A stretch of DNA of 63,225 nucleotides from contig JAQYRL010000049.1 in assembly GCA_028725765.1 (NCBI GenBank), positions 1-63,225 on the forward strand, written 5' to 3'. This document shows, piece by piece, positions 1 through 9,214 of this stretch. Both the position numbers and the translations under genes were made by a program. Under the pieces are notes generated by a model, which ran no database searches, was not told the DNA's origin, and worked only from the letters and a program-made list of their open reading frames with translations. This DNA comes from Clostridiales bacterium. GTDB taxonomy: Bacteria; Bacillota; Clostridia; Peptostreptococcales; Anaerovoracaceae. Numbering within the stretch: position 1 is the stretch's first letter; every line of letters starts with the position of its first letter.

Positions 1-1
1 C

Positions 2-1282
2 AAGGTTGAGTTTGATGTTCAAGGACATGGCACAGCTCCTGCAGAACAGTTAATCGAATACGATAAGTACGCGAGCGATCCAGGAGAGCTTACAGCCAAG
101 GGCTATACATTCGACGGTTGGTATAAGGATAAAGAATGCACTAACAAGTTTGATTTTGCTACAGAGAAAATCAGCAAAGACACAACAGTTTATGCGAAGT
201 GGACAAAGAACACCTATAAGGTTGAGTTTGATGTTCAAGGACATGGAACAGCTCCAGCTGAACAGATAGTCGAGGAAGATGCAAATGCAAAGAATCCTGG
301 CGAACTTACAGCAAAGGGCTACACGTTCGGTGGTTGGTACAAGGACAAAGAATGCACAAACAAGTTTGATTTTGCTACAGAGAAAATCAGCAAAGACACA
401 ACAGTTTATGCGAAGTGGACAAAGAATACCTATAAGGTTAAGTTTGATGTGCAGGGGCATGGAACAGCTCCAACTGAACAGATAGTCGAGGAAGATGCAA
501 ATGCAAAGAATCCTGGCAAACTAACAGCTAAGGGCTACACATTCGGTGGTTGGTACAAGGACAAAGAATGCACAAGCAAGTTTGATTTTGCTACAGAAAA
601 GATAAGCAAAGATACGACAGTTTATGCGAAGTGGACAAAGAATACCTATAAGGTTAAGTTTGATGTACAGGGACATGGAACAGCTCCTTCTGAACAGACA
701 GTCGAGGAAGATGCAAATGCAAAGAATCCTGGCGAACTTACAGCTAAGGGCTATACATTCGACGGTTGGTATAAGGATAAAGAATGCACAAGCAAGTTTG
801 ATTTTGCTACAGAAAAGATAAGCAAAGATACGACTATCTATGCAAAGTGGATCACAAACAAATACAATGTAACATTTAATTTTAATGGTGGTGAGTTGAA
901 CGGTCAGAAAGCAGACCTTGTAATAGAGGCAGATTTTGATGGATATATAACTATACCAGAAGGTCCTGAGAAGAAGGGTTACAAATTCTTGTATTGGCAA
1001 GGTTCGAAGTACTATCCAGGTCAGCAATATAAGATTGAGGGAGATCATACATTTGTAGCAATATATGAAAAAGTTGATGAGAAAATTGATTCAAATGGAA
1101 ATGACCACTCTTCTGATAAAAAAGATGGAAAAACAGAGGCAAGCAATAAGTCAAATCAAAGTGTAGCAAAGCCAAAAACAGGAGATGCAAATCAATATTT
1201 ATTTGCAGAGATGCTTATGCTGATTGGAATTTCAGCTATAGGAATAATTACCATAGGAAGAAAGAGGAAAAAGGATAATTAA
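2..1282 (+). CDS. InlB B-repeat (Listeria-Bacteroides repeat) cell-wall anchored surface protein, 5' end outside window
   Basis: Frame 2 is open from the window edge; the supplied ORF 449..1282 is only its 3' part. Repeats of the form GYTFDGWYKDKECT..FDFATEKISKDTTVYAKW; C-terminal KPKTGD sortase-like motif (1169-1186), hydrophobic helix and RKRKKDN tail. Confidence 0.9.
   Translation, partial: KVEFDVQGHGTAPAEQLIEYDKYASDPGELTAKGYTFDGWYKDKECTNKFDFATEKISKDTTVYAKWTKNTYKVEFDVQGHGTAPAEQIVEEDANAKNPGELTAKGYTFGGWYKDKECTNKFDFATEKISKDTTVYAKWTKNTYKVKFDVQGHGTAPTEQIVEEDANAKNPGKLTAKGYTFGGWYKDKECTSKFDFATEKISKDTTVYAKWTKNTYKVKFDVQGHGTAPSEQTVEEDANAKNPGELTAKGYTFDGWYKDKECTSKFDFATEKISKDTTIYAKWITNKYNVTFNFNGGELNGQKADLVIEADFDGYITIPEGPEKKGYKFLYWQGSKYYPGQQYKIEGDHTFVAIYEKVDEKIDSNGNDHSSDKKDGKTEASNKSNQSVAKPKTGDANQYLFAEMLMLIGISAIGIITIGRKRKKDN
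212..859 (+). repeat. Tandem 216-bp (72-aa) coding repeats, three full units plus partial unit upstream and divergent unit downstream
   Basis: The 'acctataag' landmark recurs at 212, 428 and 644 (period 216), with long near-identical blocks such as 'caagtttgattttgctacagagaaaatcagcaaagacacaacagtttatgcgaagtggacaaagaa'. Confidence 0.9.
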
Positions 1283-1316
1283 ATCTCACTTATATTTGAT
1301 ATAATCAAATAACATT

Positions 1317-1347
1317 AAGGATAGGATAATATGCCTATCCTTTTTTT
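1317..1347 (+). terminator. Rho-independent terminator of the surface protein gene
   Basis: aaggatagg-ataatatg-cctatccttttttt: 9-bp perfect stem followed by a T tract. Confidence 0.85.
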
Positions 1348-1350
1348 ACT

Positions 1351-3257
1351 GTGCGCTCGGCGAGCGCACATTCTAACGGGTGAAAGTCCTGAATCCGCCC
1401 GGTAGTGGGAAGGATATAGCCGAAGGCAAGGGTGTCCATCGTGAGGTGGAATCTGAAGGAAGCTGGATGTGGGGAACCTACTAACCCATGGGCAAAGCTC
1501 TGGTCTGACGAACAGAAATCACATAAGAGGCTATGTATGAGGGTAAGTCTGCCGTACAAGATGAAGCCCAGTAACTACACGGAATCATACATGGTAAATG
1601 TGGCAGATAGATGGAGTGAAAGAATGTGTGAGTACCCGAGGAGGTCTGCATGGGAAGCCTCGAGAGAAGCAAGCAATGTCGTGAGGCATTGTTGAACATG
1701 CAGAAGTCAGCAGAGGTCATAGTAGCAGAGATGTGAAGGACCGAATCAATAGGAATCTCAAGTATGACAGAGAAAGGGGGAATGACTGAAATGATAGAAA
1801 ACACTAAAGAAAGTGACTGCTTGCAGAGAGATAGTGCGGAACACAAAGGGCATGCAAGAGTATCAAGGTCATTCAAACTGATATGGAAAGAAAGAGATAG
1901 TGCAGAGCCCGAGCTTCTGGAGAAGATACTGGAAAGAAATAATCTGAACAGAGCTTTTAAAAGAGTGAGGGCAAACAAGGGAGCGCCAGGAGTTGATGGT
2001 ATGACCATTGACGAGGCAAAGACTTATCTGAAAGAGAACAAGAAAGAATTTCTAGATAGGATATATCGAGGAAAACTAACACCATCTCCAGTAAGAAGAG
2101 TAGAAATCCCAAAACCAGATGGGGGAATAAGGAAACTTGGAATTCCCACAGTCATAGACAGAGTCATCCAACAGGCGATTACACAACAGTTAATGCCAAT
2201 CTATGAACCACTCTTTTCAGAAAGTAGTTATGGATACAGACCAAAGAGAAACGCAAAAGGTGCAATTCTCAAGGTCAAAGAGTACGCAGAGCAGGGATAT
2301 ACCCATGCGGTGGTACTAGATTTATCGAAATACTTCGACACCATAAACCATGACATGCTACTAAAAATTCTGAGAAGAAATATCAAGGACGAAAGAGTAG
2401 TGCAGATTATCAAAAGATATCTAAAAAGTGGTGTAATGGAAAATGGAGTTGTAAGACCCACAGAAGAGGGTTCTCCGCAAGGCGGAAATCTATCTCCGTT
2501 ACTTGCAAATATCTACCTAAATGAATTCGATAAAGAGTTTGAGAAAAGAGGAGTTCCACTTGTTAGGTATGCAGATGATATAGTTCTCTTAGCAAAAAGC
2601 AAGAGAGCGTCAGAAAGGATACTGAAAACGAGTACAAAATTCCTTGAAAAGAATCTAAAACTCAAAGTGAATCAAGAAAAGAGTAGAACAGTAAGTGTGT
2701 TTGCATTGCGAAATTTTAAGTTTCTAGGCTTTGCATTGGGAAGGAACGGAAATGGCATATACATTCGCGTTCATGGAAAGTCCTGGAAGAAGATGAAACA
2801 AAGACTCAGAGAACTGTCTTCCCGCAGGAGAGTGCAAAGTGTCATACCAGCCTTAAAGAAGATAGAAATATACATGAGAGGTTGGCTTAACTATTACGCA
2901 GTGGCGAGCATGAAGAGAAACATAGAAAATCTAAACGGATGGCTATATCACAGAACTAGAATGTGTATCTGGAAGATGTGGAAAAGACCAAGTAGCAAGA
3001 TGAAATACCTAATTAAACTGGGAGTGCCGATGGAAATAGCATATATGGCTGCTAATTGTCGGAAAGGGTATTGGTGGACATCTAATACACTAGCCGTGAA
3101 AATGGCACTTACAAAAGAAAGACTGATAAGCAAAGGATACTATGACTTATCCAATGCGTATCAGTCCATGCACGTCAACTATTGAAACCGCCGTGTACGT
3201 GAACCGTACGCACGGTGGTGTGAGAGGACGGGAGTTAGTCACTCCCTCCTACTCGAT
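1351..3257 (+). mobile_element. Group II intron, probably class IIC
   Basis: 5' GTGCG at 1351; RT/maturase ORF without an apparent endonuclease domain; domain V-like hairpin about 3187-3220 (accgccgtgtacgtgaaccgtacgcacggtggt); domain VI-like hairpin with bulged A (gaggacgggagttagtcactccctcctActc) ending ..actcgat; located directly downstream of a terminator hairpin. Confidence 0.82.
1764..3185 (+). CDS. ltrA: Group II intron-encoded reverse transcriptase/maturase
   Basis: RT motifs GYRPKRNA, LDLSKYFDTINHDML, EGSPQGGNLSPLLANIYLNEFD, VRYADDIVLLAKS; maturase-like C-terminus (NCRKGYWWTSNTLAVKMALTKERLISKGYYDL). Confidence 0.95.
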   Translation: MTEKGGMTEMIENTKESDCLQRDSAEHKGHARVSRSFKLIWKERDSAEPELLEKILERNNLNRAFKRVRANKGAPGVDGMTIDEAKTYLKENKKEFLDRIYRGKLTPSPVRRVEIPKPDGGIRKLGIPTVIDRVIQQAITQQLMPIYEPLFSESSYGYRPKRNAKGAILKVKEYAEQGYTHAVVLDLSKYFDTINHDMLLKILRRNIKDERVVQIIKRYLKSGVMENGVVRPTEEGSPQGGNLSPLLANIYLNEFDKEFEKRGVPLVRYADDIVLLAKSKRASERILKTSTKFLEKNLKLKVNQEKSRTVSVFALRNFKFLGFALGRNGNGIYIRVHGKSWKKMKQRLRELSSRRRVQSVIPALKKIEIYMRGWLNYYAVASMKRNIENLNGWLYHRTRMCIWKMWKRPSSKMKYLIKLGVPMEIAYMAANCRKGYWWTSNTLAVKMALTKERLISKGYYDLSNAYQSMHVNY

Positions 3258-3381
3258 CATAAACATTACATACTATTTACAATAACTTTAAATATTTAGT
3301 ATAGATGACATCGACGAGATATACGATAATATATAGTGCATTAATAGTATTTTATAATAGTTTATTAAAAGGATTAATCAT

Positions 3382-4296
3382 ATGAACAATATTATTGAAA
3401 TTAATAATCTTTGCAAAAGTTTCGGCGATTTAAAAGCCGTCCAAGATCTGACTCTATCCGTAAGAGAGGGTGAATTATTTGCTTTTCTTGGGATAAATGG
3501 AGCAGGGAAGTCAACAACGATTAATATTATGTGTGGACAGCTTTCAAAAGATAGTGGTGAAATTATCATTGACGGTTATGATTTAGATAAGAATCTCGAT
3601 TCTGTTAAAAATGAAATCGGAATTGTTTTCCAATCATCCGTTTTAGATGCCGCTCTCTCCGTATATGATAATTTAGAGAGCCGTGCTGCTTTGTATGGAA
3701 TTATTGGTACGGATTTCAATAAGAGATTAGATGAGCTTGCAGATATTCTTGAGTTTAAGGATTTACTAAAGAAGACAGTGCGAAATTTATCTGGCGGGCA
3801 AAGGAGAAGGATTGATATTGCAAGAGCTTTGATTCACAAACCTAAGATTCTTATACTTGACGAGCCTACTACTGGACTTGACCCCAAAACACGTAAGCTT
3901 CTATGGAATGTAATTTCCGATTTTAGAAAAAACGAAAATATGACAATTTTTCTGACAACTCACTATATGGAAGAAGCAGTTGAATCTGACTATATTGTGA
4001 TAATTGACAACGGTAGGACAATAGCAGAGGGCACTCCGTATGATTTAAAAAATACTTATACACAGGATTATATTACAATATATGGCGTAGACGAAGATGA
4101 GATCAAAGAACTTTCACCTAATTATACAATTGTCAAAAATGGCTTTAGGATATCAATTCCAAACACAAAAGAGGCTACAGATATGATTCTAAAAAATCCG
4201 GAACTATTTGTCGATTTTGAGATAACAAAGGGAAGGATGGATGATGTATTCTTGGTAGCTACCGGAAAAGATCTTGAAGGGGGTGAGAGCAAGTGA
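3382..4296 (+). CDS. ABC transporter ATP-binding protein (DrrA/CcmA type)
   Basis: Walker A GINGAGKSTT, signature LSGGQRRR, Walker B ILILDEPTTGLDP. Confidence 0.95.
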   Translation: MNNIIEINNLCKSFGDLKAVQDLTLSVREGELFAFLGINGAGKSTTINIMCGQLSKDSGEIIIDGYDLDKNLDSVKNEIGIVFQSSVLDAALSVYDNLESRAALYGIIGTDFNKRLDELADILEFKDLLKKTVRNLSGGQRRRIDIARALIHKPKILILDEPTTGLDPKTRKLLWNVISDFRKNENMTIFLTTHYMEEAVESDYIVIIDNGRTIAEGTPYDLKNTYTQDYITIYGVDEDEIKELSPNYTIVKNGFRISIPNTKEATDMILKNPELFVDFEITKGRMDDVFLVATGKDLEGGESK

Positions 4297-5186
4297 GCAC
4301 TTGTAATAAACTCGTAAAAAGAAATGTTAAATTGTTTTTCAAAGATAAGGGGATGCTTTTTACATCACTGATCACGCCCATTATTCTGCTTGTCCTGTAT
4401 GCTACATTTCTTTCAAACGTATACCATGATAGTTTTACGGAAAGCATGCCAAATTCAATCAATATATCAAAGACTGTAATTGACGGCATTGTCGCAGGTC
4501 AACTCATGTCGTCACTGCTTGCAGTATCATGTGTAACAGTTGCTTTCTCCTCGAACTTCTTAATGGTGCAGGACAAGGCTAACGGTACAATTAAGGATTT
4601 CAAAACTTCGTCTGTAAAAAGCTCAATTTTATCGCTTAGTTACTACATAGCGACATTAATTTCAACGTTCGTTATCTGCGTTTTGGCAACGTGTGCATGT
4701 TTGGTATATGTGTATATAAAAGGGTGGTACATGTCATCATCTGATGTAATTATGTTGTTCATAGATGTAGTATTATTGATTTTGTTTGGCACCGCATTAT
4801 CGTCAGTAATAAATTTCTTCCTAACAACACAGGGGCAGATTACTGCGGTAGGTACAATGGTGGGAGCAGGCTATGGCTTCATATGTGGCGCATATATGCC
4901 AATTTCATCTTTTAGTGAGGGGATTCAAAAGATTATTATGTTTCTGCCTGGTACCTATGGCACTTCGCTGATTCGTAATCATTCGATGAATGGAGCCCTT
5001 GACGAGCTAAATAGCCAGGGTATACCAAATACGATTATGACAAGCATTAAGGACGTTCTAGATTGCGAATTATATTTTTTCGACAATAAGGTTGAGATGA
5101 CAACTAAGTATCTAATACTTTGCATTACGATTATTTTGTTGCTGATTATATATATTTTGCTCAATAAATTCAAAAAATCAAACTAA
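4293..5186 (+). CDS. ABC-2 type transporter permease
   Basis: Overlaps the ATPase ORF by 4 bp; GTG start; multiple hydrophobic segments. Confidence 0.85.
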   Translation: MSTCNKLVKRNVKLFFKDKGMLFTSLITPIILLVLYATFLSNVYHDSFTESMPNSINISKTVIDGIVAGQLMSSLLAVSCVTVAFSSNFLMVQDKANGTIKDFKTSSVKSSILSLSYYIATLISTFVICVLATCACLVYVYIKGWYMSSSDVIMLFIDVVLLILFGTALSSVINFFLTTQGQITAVGTMVGAGYGFICGAYMPISSFSEGIQKIIMFLPGTYGTSLIRNHSMNGALDELNSQGIPNTIMTSIKDVLDCELYFFDNKVEMTTKYLILCITIILLLIIYILLNKFKKSN

Positions 5187-5221
5187 ACGCTGTGATATTT
5201 CGTACATCTTGATTTTCTACA

Positions 5222-6391
5222 CTATTGGTTATCATCATCCAGCATCAAATTCATCGATTCGTCAGATGCGAAGGTGAGTGCATTATACAGGAATAAAACA
5301 TCTGTAATGCCTTCTTCGGCCATTATTTTGTTGATGTCACCAAAATAGTAGCGCGGGTCAACCACGACAATTTCGCGAAAGTCTTGCGTTAAAAAAGGTA
5401 TCATGCAGTTAGCATAGGAGTCCTTGACAAGGAGTAACTTTCTTGTAGATTTTGTTGGTGTTGAAATTGTGTAGAACGGGTGGTTCCAACCGCCAAATAT
5501 CGTATATGCGTCCTTTTTCTTTAAATTATCAAAAGCGTAAAATGTACTGGTAGTCTTTTTGGCATCTACAAAATTATATATTGAATCATGGTAATTTTGA
5601 TGCTCCCTAGGCCAATATATTTGCAACTCGTCGTTGCGTCCGTTTGTGAATCCACTTTTAGATGCAAGTGTACCCCTAAAATTTCTGTGTACTGACAGCT
5701 TTTTGTATTTTATATCACTATCTAATCCCATTTCTTTGTGTGCTTCTTTATATGCAAGATAGGCTGCTCCTGTGGTCCAGTGGTGATCGGTTCTGTAATA
5801 GAGTTGCTGTTTATCAACGTTTTTTCTTAGAGTTTTTCTTGCATCAATCGGAGTGATTCCAATTTCATTAAGATTTTTAAAAAATTCTGTCATATATTCA
5901 TTTTGATTTGCCATATTTACTCTTTTAGGAAGTTTACTCTTCATTATGTTGCCGGCATTTGGAGCAAGAAGAAAATAAAAATTACACTTTGGATTTTTTT
6001 CTTTAAATTTCCCTAATGACTTAATGTCATGGTCAACAGCAGCTTTGCTTGGATTTTGAATTCGCTCAATAAGGTAGCCGTCTTTTGATTTTATTACGCC
6101 GTTCGATTCTATGATTTCAAGTGTTAGATCACTGGCAGTCTTCCATTTAATTAGTGAATTCCTAAATGGAAATTGGTCATTAAAGTACTGTTCAAGCTTT
6201 TTCTGAAATCTTCCTTCAAAGTATGTTTGATGCGACAAAGTAGGCAGCTGCGTCAAAACTCTATTTTCTTCAACCGACTTTTCTTTATCCGGAATAAGGA
6301 AAGATAGAATAGAAAAACCGAAAATTATGAAAAGAAATATAATTGGTAAAGCTTTAGTACTATTTAATTTATAAATATATTTTTTCATCAT
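5222..6391 (-). CDS. DHHW family / AlgX-AlgJ-like acetyl-transfer protein
   Basis: N-terminal TM segment; YYRTDHHWTTGAAYLAYKE motif; adjacent to MBOAT gene. Confidence 0.85.
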   Translation of the reverse strand: MMKKYIYKLNSTKALPIIFLFIIFGFSILSFLIPDKEKSVEENRVLTQLPTLSHQTYFEGRFQKKLEQYFNDQFPFRNSLIKWKTASDLTLEIIESNGVIKSKDGYLIERIQNPSKAAVDHDIKSLGKFKEKNPKCNFYFLLAPNAGNIMKSKLPKRVNMANQNEYMTEFFKNLNEIGITPIDARKTLRKNVDKQQLYYRTDHHWTTGAAYLAYKEAHKEMGLDSDIKYKKLSVHRNFRGTLASKSGFTNGRNDELQIYWPREHQNYHDSIYNFVDAKKTTSTFYAFDNLKKKDAYTIFGGWNHPFYTISTPTKSTRKLLLVKDSYANCMIPFLTQDFREIVVVDPRYYFGDINKIMAEEGITDVLFLYNALTFASDESMNLMLDDDNQ

Positions 6392-6453
6392 TTCACCAGA
6401 ATCAATAAACCTAAGTTAACTATAATCAATAAATATAGGGATTATAACCAATA

Positions 6454-7848
6454 CTAAAATCTAAAGTACAAAAATGGATTGTAAGATGTGTATATAAGAG
6501 ATGCTGTTGATAATATCATCAAAATCAGAAGAATAAAATTTGCGAAAATAGCTTTTTTAGATTTAAGCATCTCAAATGCTTGGGAAATCAGAGGTGTACT
6601 GCAAACTGCACTAATCATTATAATCAAAATCGATGAAGCAAAGATATAGTGGGCATCTGCATTTGCAAAAGGTATCCCTTTAAGAAAGAACATCTTGCCC
6701 AAATATGAGAATGCTTCAGTTGCTGTTTCAGAGCTGAAAAACACCCAACTTATAACGACAGTGACAAATGTTAAGCATACCCTTATTTTGTTGGATATTT
6801 TGTCTAGAATTCTGAAAAGAAAATATTTTTCTAAAATTAGCAATATGCCAAAGTATAATCCCCATAGAATAAAATTATAATTTGCTCCGTGCCATAATCC
6901 AGTAAGAGACCAGACTACTAGAAGGTTAAATATGTGTCTAAGTGGAGAAACTCGGTTTCCACCCATCGGTATGTATAAGTATTCACGGAACCAACTGCCT
7001 AGTGAAATATGCCATCTTCTCCAAAATTCAGTAACACTTTTCGATATATATGGATAGTTAAAGTTCTCTTTAAAATGAAATCCGAACATTCTTCCGAGAC
7101 CTATTGCCATATCTGAATATCCACTGAAGTCAAAGTATATCTGAAATGTAAAGCATATTATGCCGATCCATACAGCCGCAGTAGATTGGGAAGACTCGGG
7201 CATTTTTATCACTATATTATGAAAACTACCAAGTGTATTTGCAAGAAGAACCTTCTTTGAAAGCCCTATTATGAATCTTTCGGCTCCATATCCAAACTCC
7301 TTCATATCAACAGTTCTGTAGCGGAGTTGATTCTCAACGTCTTTGTATTGGACGATTGGACCAGCAATAAGTTGAGGGAATAAGCTTAGATAAAGTATAA
7401 ACTCTATAAATCTATTATGTTTTGTGACCTTATGATTATATATATCAAAAATATATGACAGTGCCTGGAAGGTATAAAATGATATACCAATCGGAAGCGG
7501 CAGTGGAGTAGTGTGAAAATCTGTTCCCAAAACTGTATTAACTATATCCGTTGCAAAACCATAATACTTAAAGAACGATAGTATGAAAATATTAACTATT
7601 ACTGTGAAAATAAGAGTGGGTTTCGGATTTTTATGCAATTGCTGATACGTGAGGATCTCATTCCCCATAGCGTAGTTGAATGCTGCACTGAATATCATTA
7701 GGAACACATAAATAGGCTCACCCCAGCTATAAAATACTAAGCTGAAAATGAGCAGAATGTAATTCTTAAATTGTTTTGGCGATATGTAATAACAAAGTAG
7801 TAGGGCAGGTAAAAAATAATATATGAAATTAATGCTACTAAATAACAT
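6454..7848 (-). CDS. MBOAT family O-acyltransferase (AlgI/DltB-like)
   Basis: Polytopic; EFWRRWHISLGSWFREYLYIPMGGNR and LTGLWHGANYNFILWGLYFG motifs. Confidence 0.93.
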   Translation of the reverse strand: MLFSSINFIYYFLPALLLCYYISPKQFKNYILLIFSLVFYSWGEPIYVFLMIFSAAFNYAMGNEILTYQQLHKNPKPTLIFTVIVNIFILSFFKYYGFATDIVNTVLGTDFHTTPLPLPIGISFYTFQALSYIFDIYNHKVTKHNRFIEFILYLSLFPQLIAGPIVQYKDVENQLRYRTVDMKEFGYGAERFIIGLSKKVLLANTLGSFHNIVIKMPESSQSTAAVWIGIICFTFQIYFDFSGYSDMAIGLGRMFGFHFKENFNYPYISKSVTEFWRRWHISLGSWFREYLYIPMGGNRVSPLRHIFNLLVVWSLTGLWHGANYNFILWGLYFGILLILEKYFLFRILDKISNKIRVCLTFVTVVISWVFFSSETATEAFSYLGKMFFLKGIPFANADAHYIFASSILIIMISAVCSTPLISQAFEMLKSKKAIFANFILLILMILSTASLIYTSYNPFLYFRF

Positions 7849-8320
7849 CGGTAAAGTCCTCCGAAATTGAGTCAGGTTTTTTTGAAACGCAGTAGAAAAT
7901 ATAATTTCCCTTTGTAAAGGTTTTTGCGTTTTTTAGCATAGAGACTTGTTTTGGTGCATATCCTTGATAGTTGGTAGTTTGTTGTTTGAGTCTGTTATCA
8001 ACGGCATCCTTGAGATGATTGAGTTGTTCTCTAGATTTTACCTTAATTACAAGAACTTCATCTACGGCAAGATTGTTGACAGATCTTGCATAAAAAAATC
8101 CGTCATAATCAGAGGCGGAGATTTGCATATATCTTTCTAACTCTCTAGGCGTTTGGACTTTCATTTCTTTAACATATTTATTTTTTAAAAGTTTTTTTTC
8201 TATATTTGCCATAGGGACATCCTTAGCACTCTCTGTCCAATATACAAATATGAGAAAAACGGCTAGTACAATCAAAAATACTGCTTTAACCAATAATGAT
8301 CTACTCTTAATCGACATCAT
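7838..8320 (-). CDS. DUF4358-like membrane-anchored protein
   Basis: N-terminal TM; pattern VLVIKVKSREQLNHLKDAVDNRLKQQ...Y.PKQVSMLKNAKTFTKGNYIFYCVS; sits between SGNH and MBOAT genes. Confidence 0.6.
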   Translation of the reverse strand: MMSIKSRSLLVKAVFLIVLAVFLIFVYWTESAKDVPMANIEKKLLKNKYVKEMKVQTPRELERYMQISASDYDGFFYARSVNNLAVDEVLVIKVKSREQLNHLKDAVDNRLKQQTTNYQGYAPKQVSMLKNAKTFTKGNYIFYCVSKKPDSISEDFTDVI

Positions 8321-9135
8321 TTATTCAGTCCTGCTTTCACAATCATCTGATTTAAAACAATAGGATAAAATGAGGTGCTAACGTGTATACCATCTGGCTC
8401 GTGGAGGTCAGGGTGATCTCTCATAATTTTAACAGTATCTATAACCTGAAGTTTTTTCTTATCAGCAATTTTATATATAACTTTGTTGTATTTGTCGTAA
8501 TTTTTTAAAATAGGTTTTTCAGAAATTGCACTCTCCGACGGAGGAACTATTGTAAGTAGTATAACTTTAGATTTTGGGCTTGATTTCATGAAACTATTAA
8601 TCTTCTTTGTATATAGTTTTTCAAAATCCTCTGTGTTAGCTGCTAAGTTACCAAGATCATTCATACCAAATGCTAAAAATAGGCTTTCAGGTTTTGACTC
8701 AGCAGCCGATTCAAAAAGATCGTCTACTGTAGTTAAAGATGCACCTATTTTGCTGAAAACTACATTATCATCTAAAAAGCCGTAAGCTTTAAATCCCTCT
8801 GTAATAGAATCACCTATAATAATAGAGTTGCTCATAGACTTTCTTATCCGCGACATTGGATCCTGAGCATCACCAGCACCGTTATTTGAAGGATGCAATT
8901 TCTCTGCTTCTTGAATCTCTTGTTGCAAAGCAGCAACACCCTTTGGTGAATATTCAAGTGCTACCTTAAGGCCACTATCTACTTTTGACTTTTTTACATT
9001 TGCGCTACCATTCCAATCGATTAGATTCAACAAGAAAGTAATGAACAGAATTGTAACACAAAAAATAAATGCTATAAATAATTTTTTATTCTTAACCATA
9101 GAATAAATAATACTATAAAATTGACACTCTAACAA
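8317..9135 (-). CDS. SGNH/GDSL hydrolase family protein, membrane anchored
   Basis: N-terminal TM; IIIGDSITEGF, GMNDLG and DGIHVS blocks. Confidence 0.88.
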   Translation of the reverse strand: MLECQFYSIIYSMVKNKKLFIAFIFCVTILFITFLLNLIDWNGSANVKKSKVDSGLKVALEYSPKGVAALQQEIQEAEKLHPSNNGAGDAQDPMSRIRKSMSNSIIIGDSITEGFKAYGFLDDNVVFSKIGASLTTVDDLFESAAESKPESLFLAFGMNDLGNLAANTEDFEKLYTKKINSFMKSSPKSKVILLTIVPPSESAISEKPILKNYDKYNKVIYKIADKKKLQVIDTVKIMRDHPDLHEPDGIHVSTSFYPIVLNQMIVKAGLNK

Positions 9136-9143
9136 GCCTATAT

Positions 9144-9171
9144 CTTGACGTTTTAGGAAAAATCATATAAA
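9144..9171 (+). promoter_or_regulatory. Candidate sigma-A promoter for valS
   Basis: TTGACG (9144-9149), 16-nt spacer, TATAAA (9166-9171). Confidence 0.5.
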
Positions 9172-9214
9172 ATTTTTAGATAAGTAATGATAGAAAAGGA
9201 AGGGCTTTTTATAA

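Noticed and set aside
212-859. Regular repeats as a possible CRISPR or satellite array
   Set aside because: 216-bp tandem units are in-frame protein repeats without spacers.
50-1048. Minus-strand ORFs 50..460 and 521..1048 with repeated Cys-rich peptides
   Set aside because: Antisense shadow of the 216-bp InlB coding repeats; the plus frame is a clear surface protein.
1432-2008. Small ORFs 1432..1695 (+) and 1481..2008 (-) inside the intron 5' region
   Set aside because: Overlap structured intron RNA domains and the RT start; no recognisable protein motifs.
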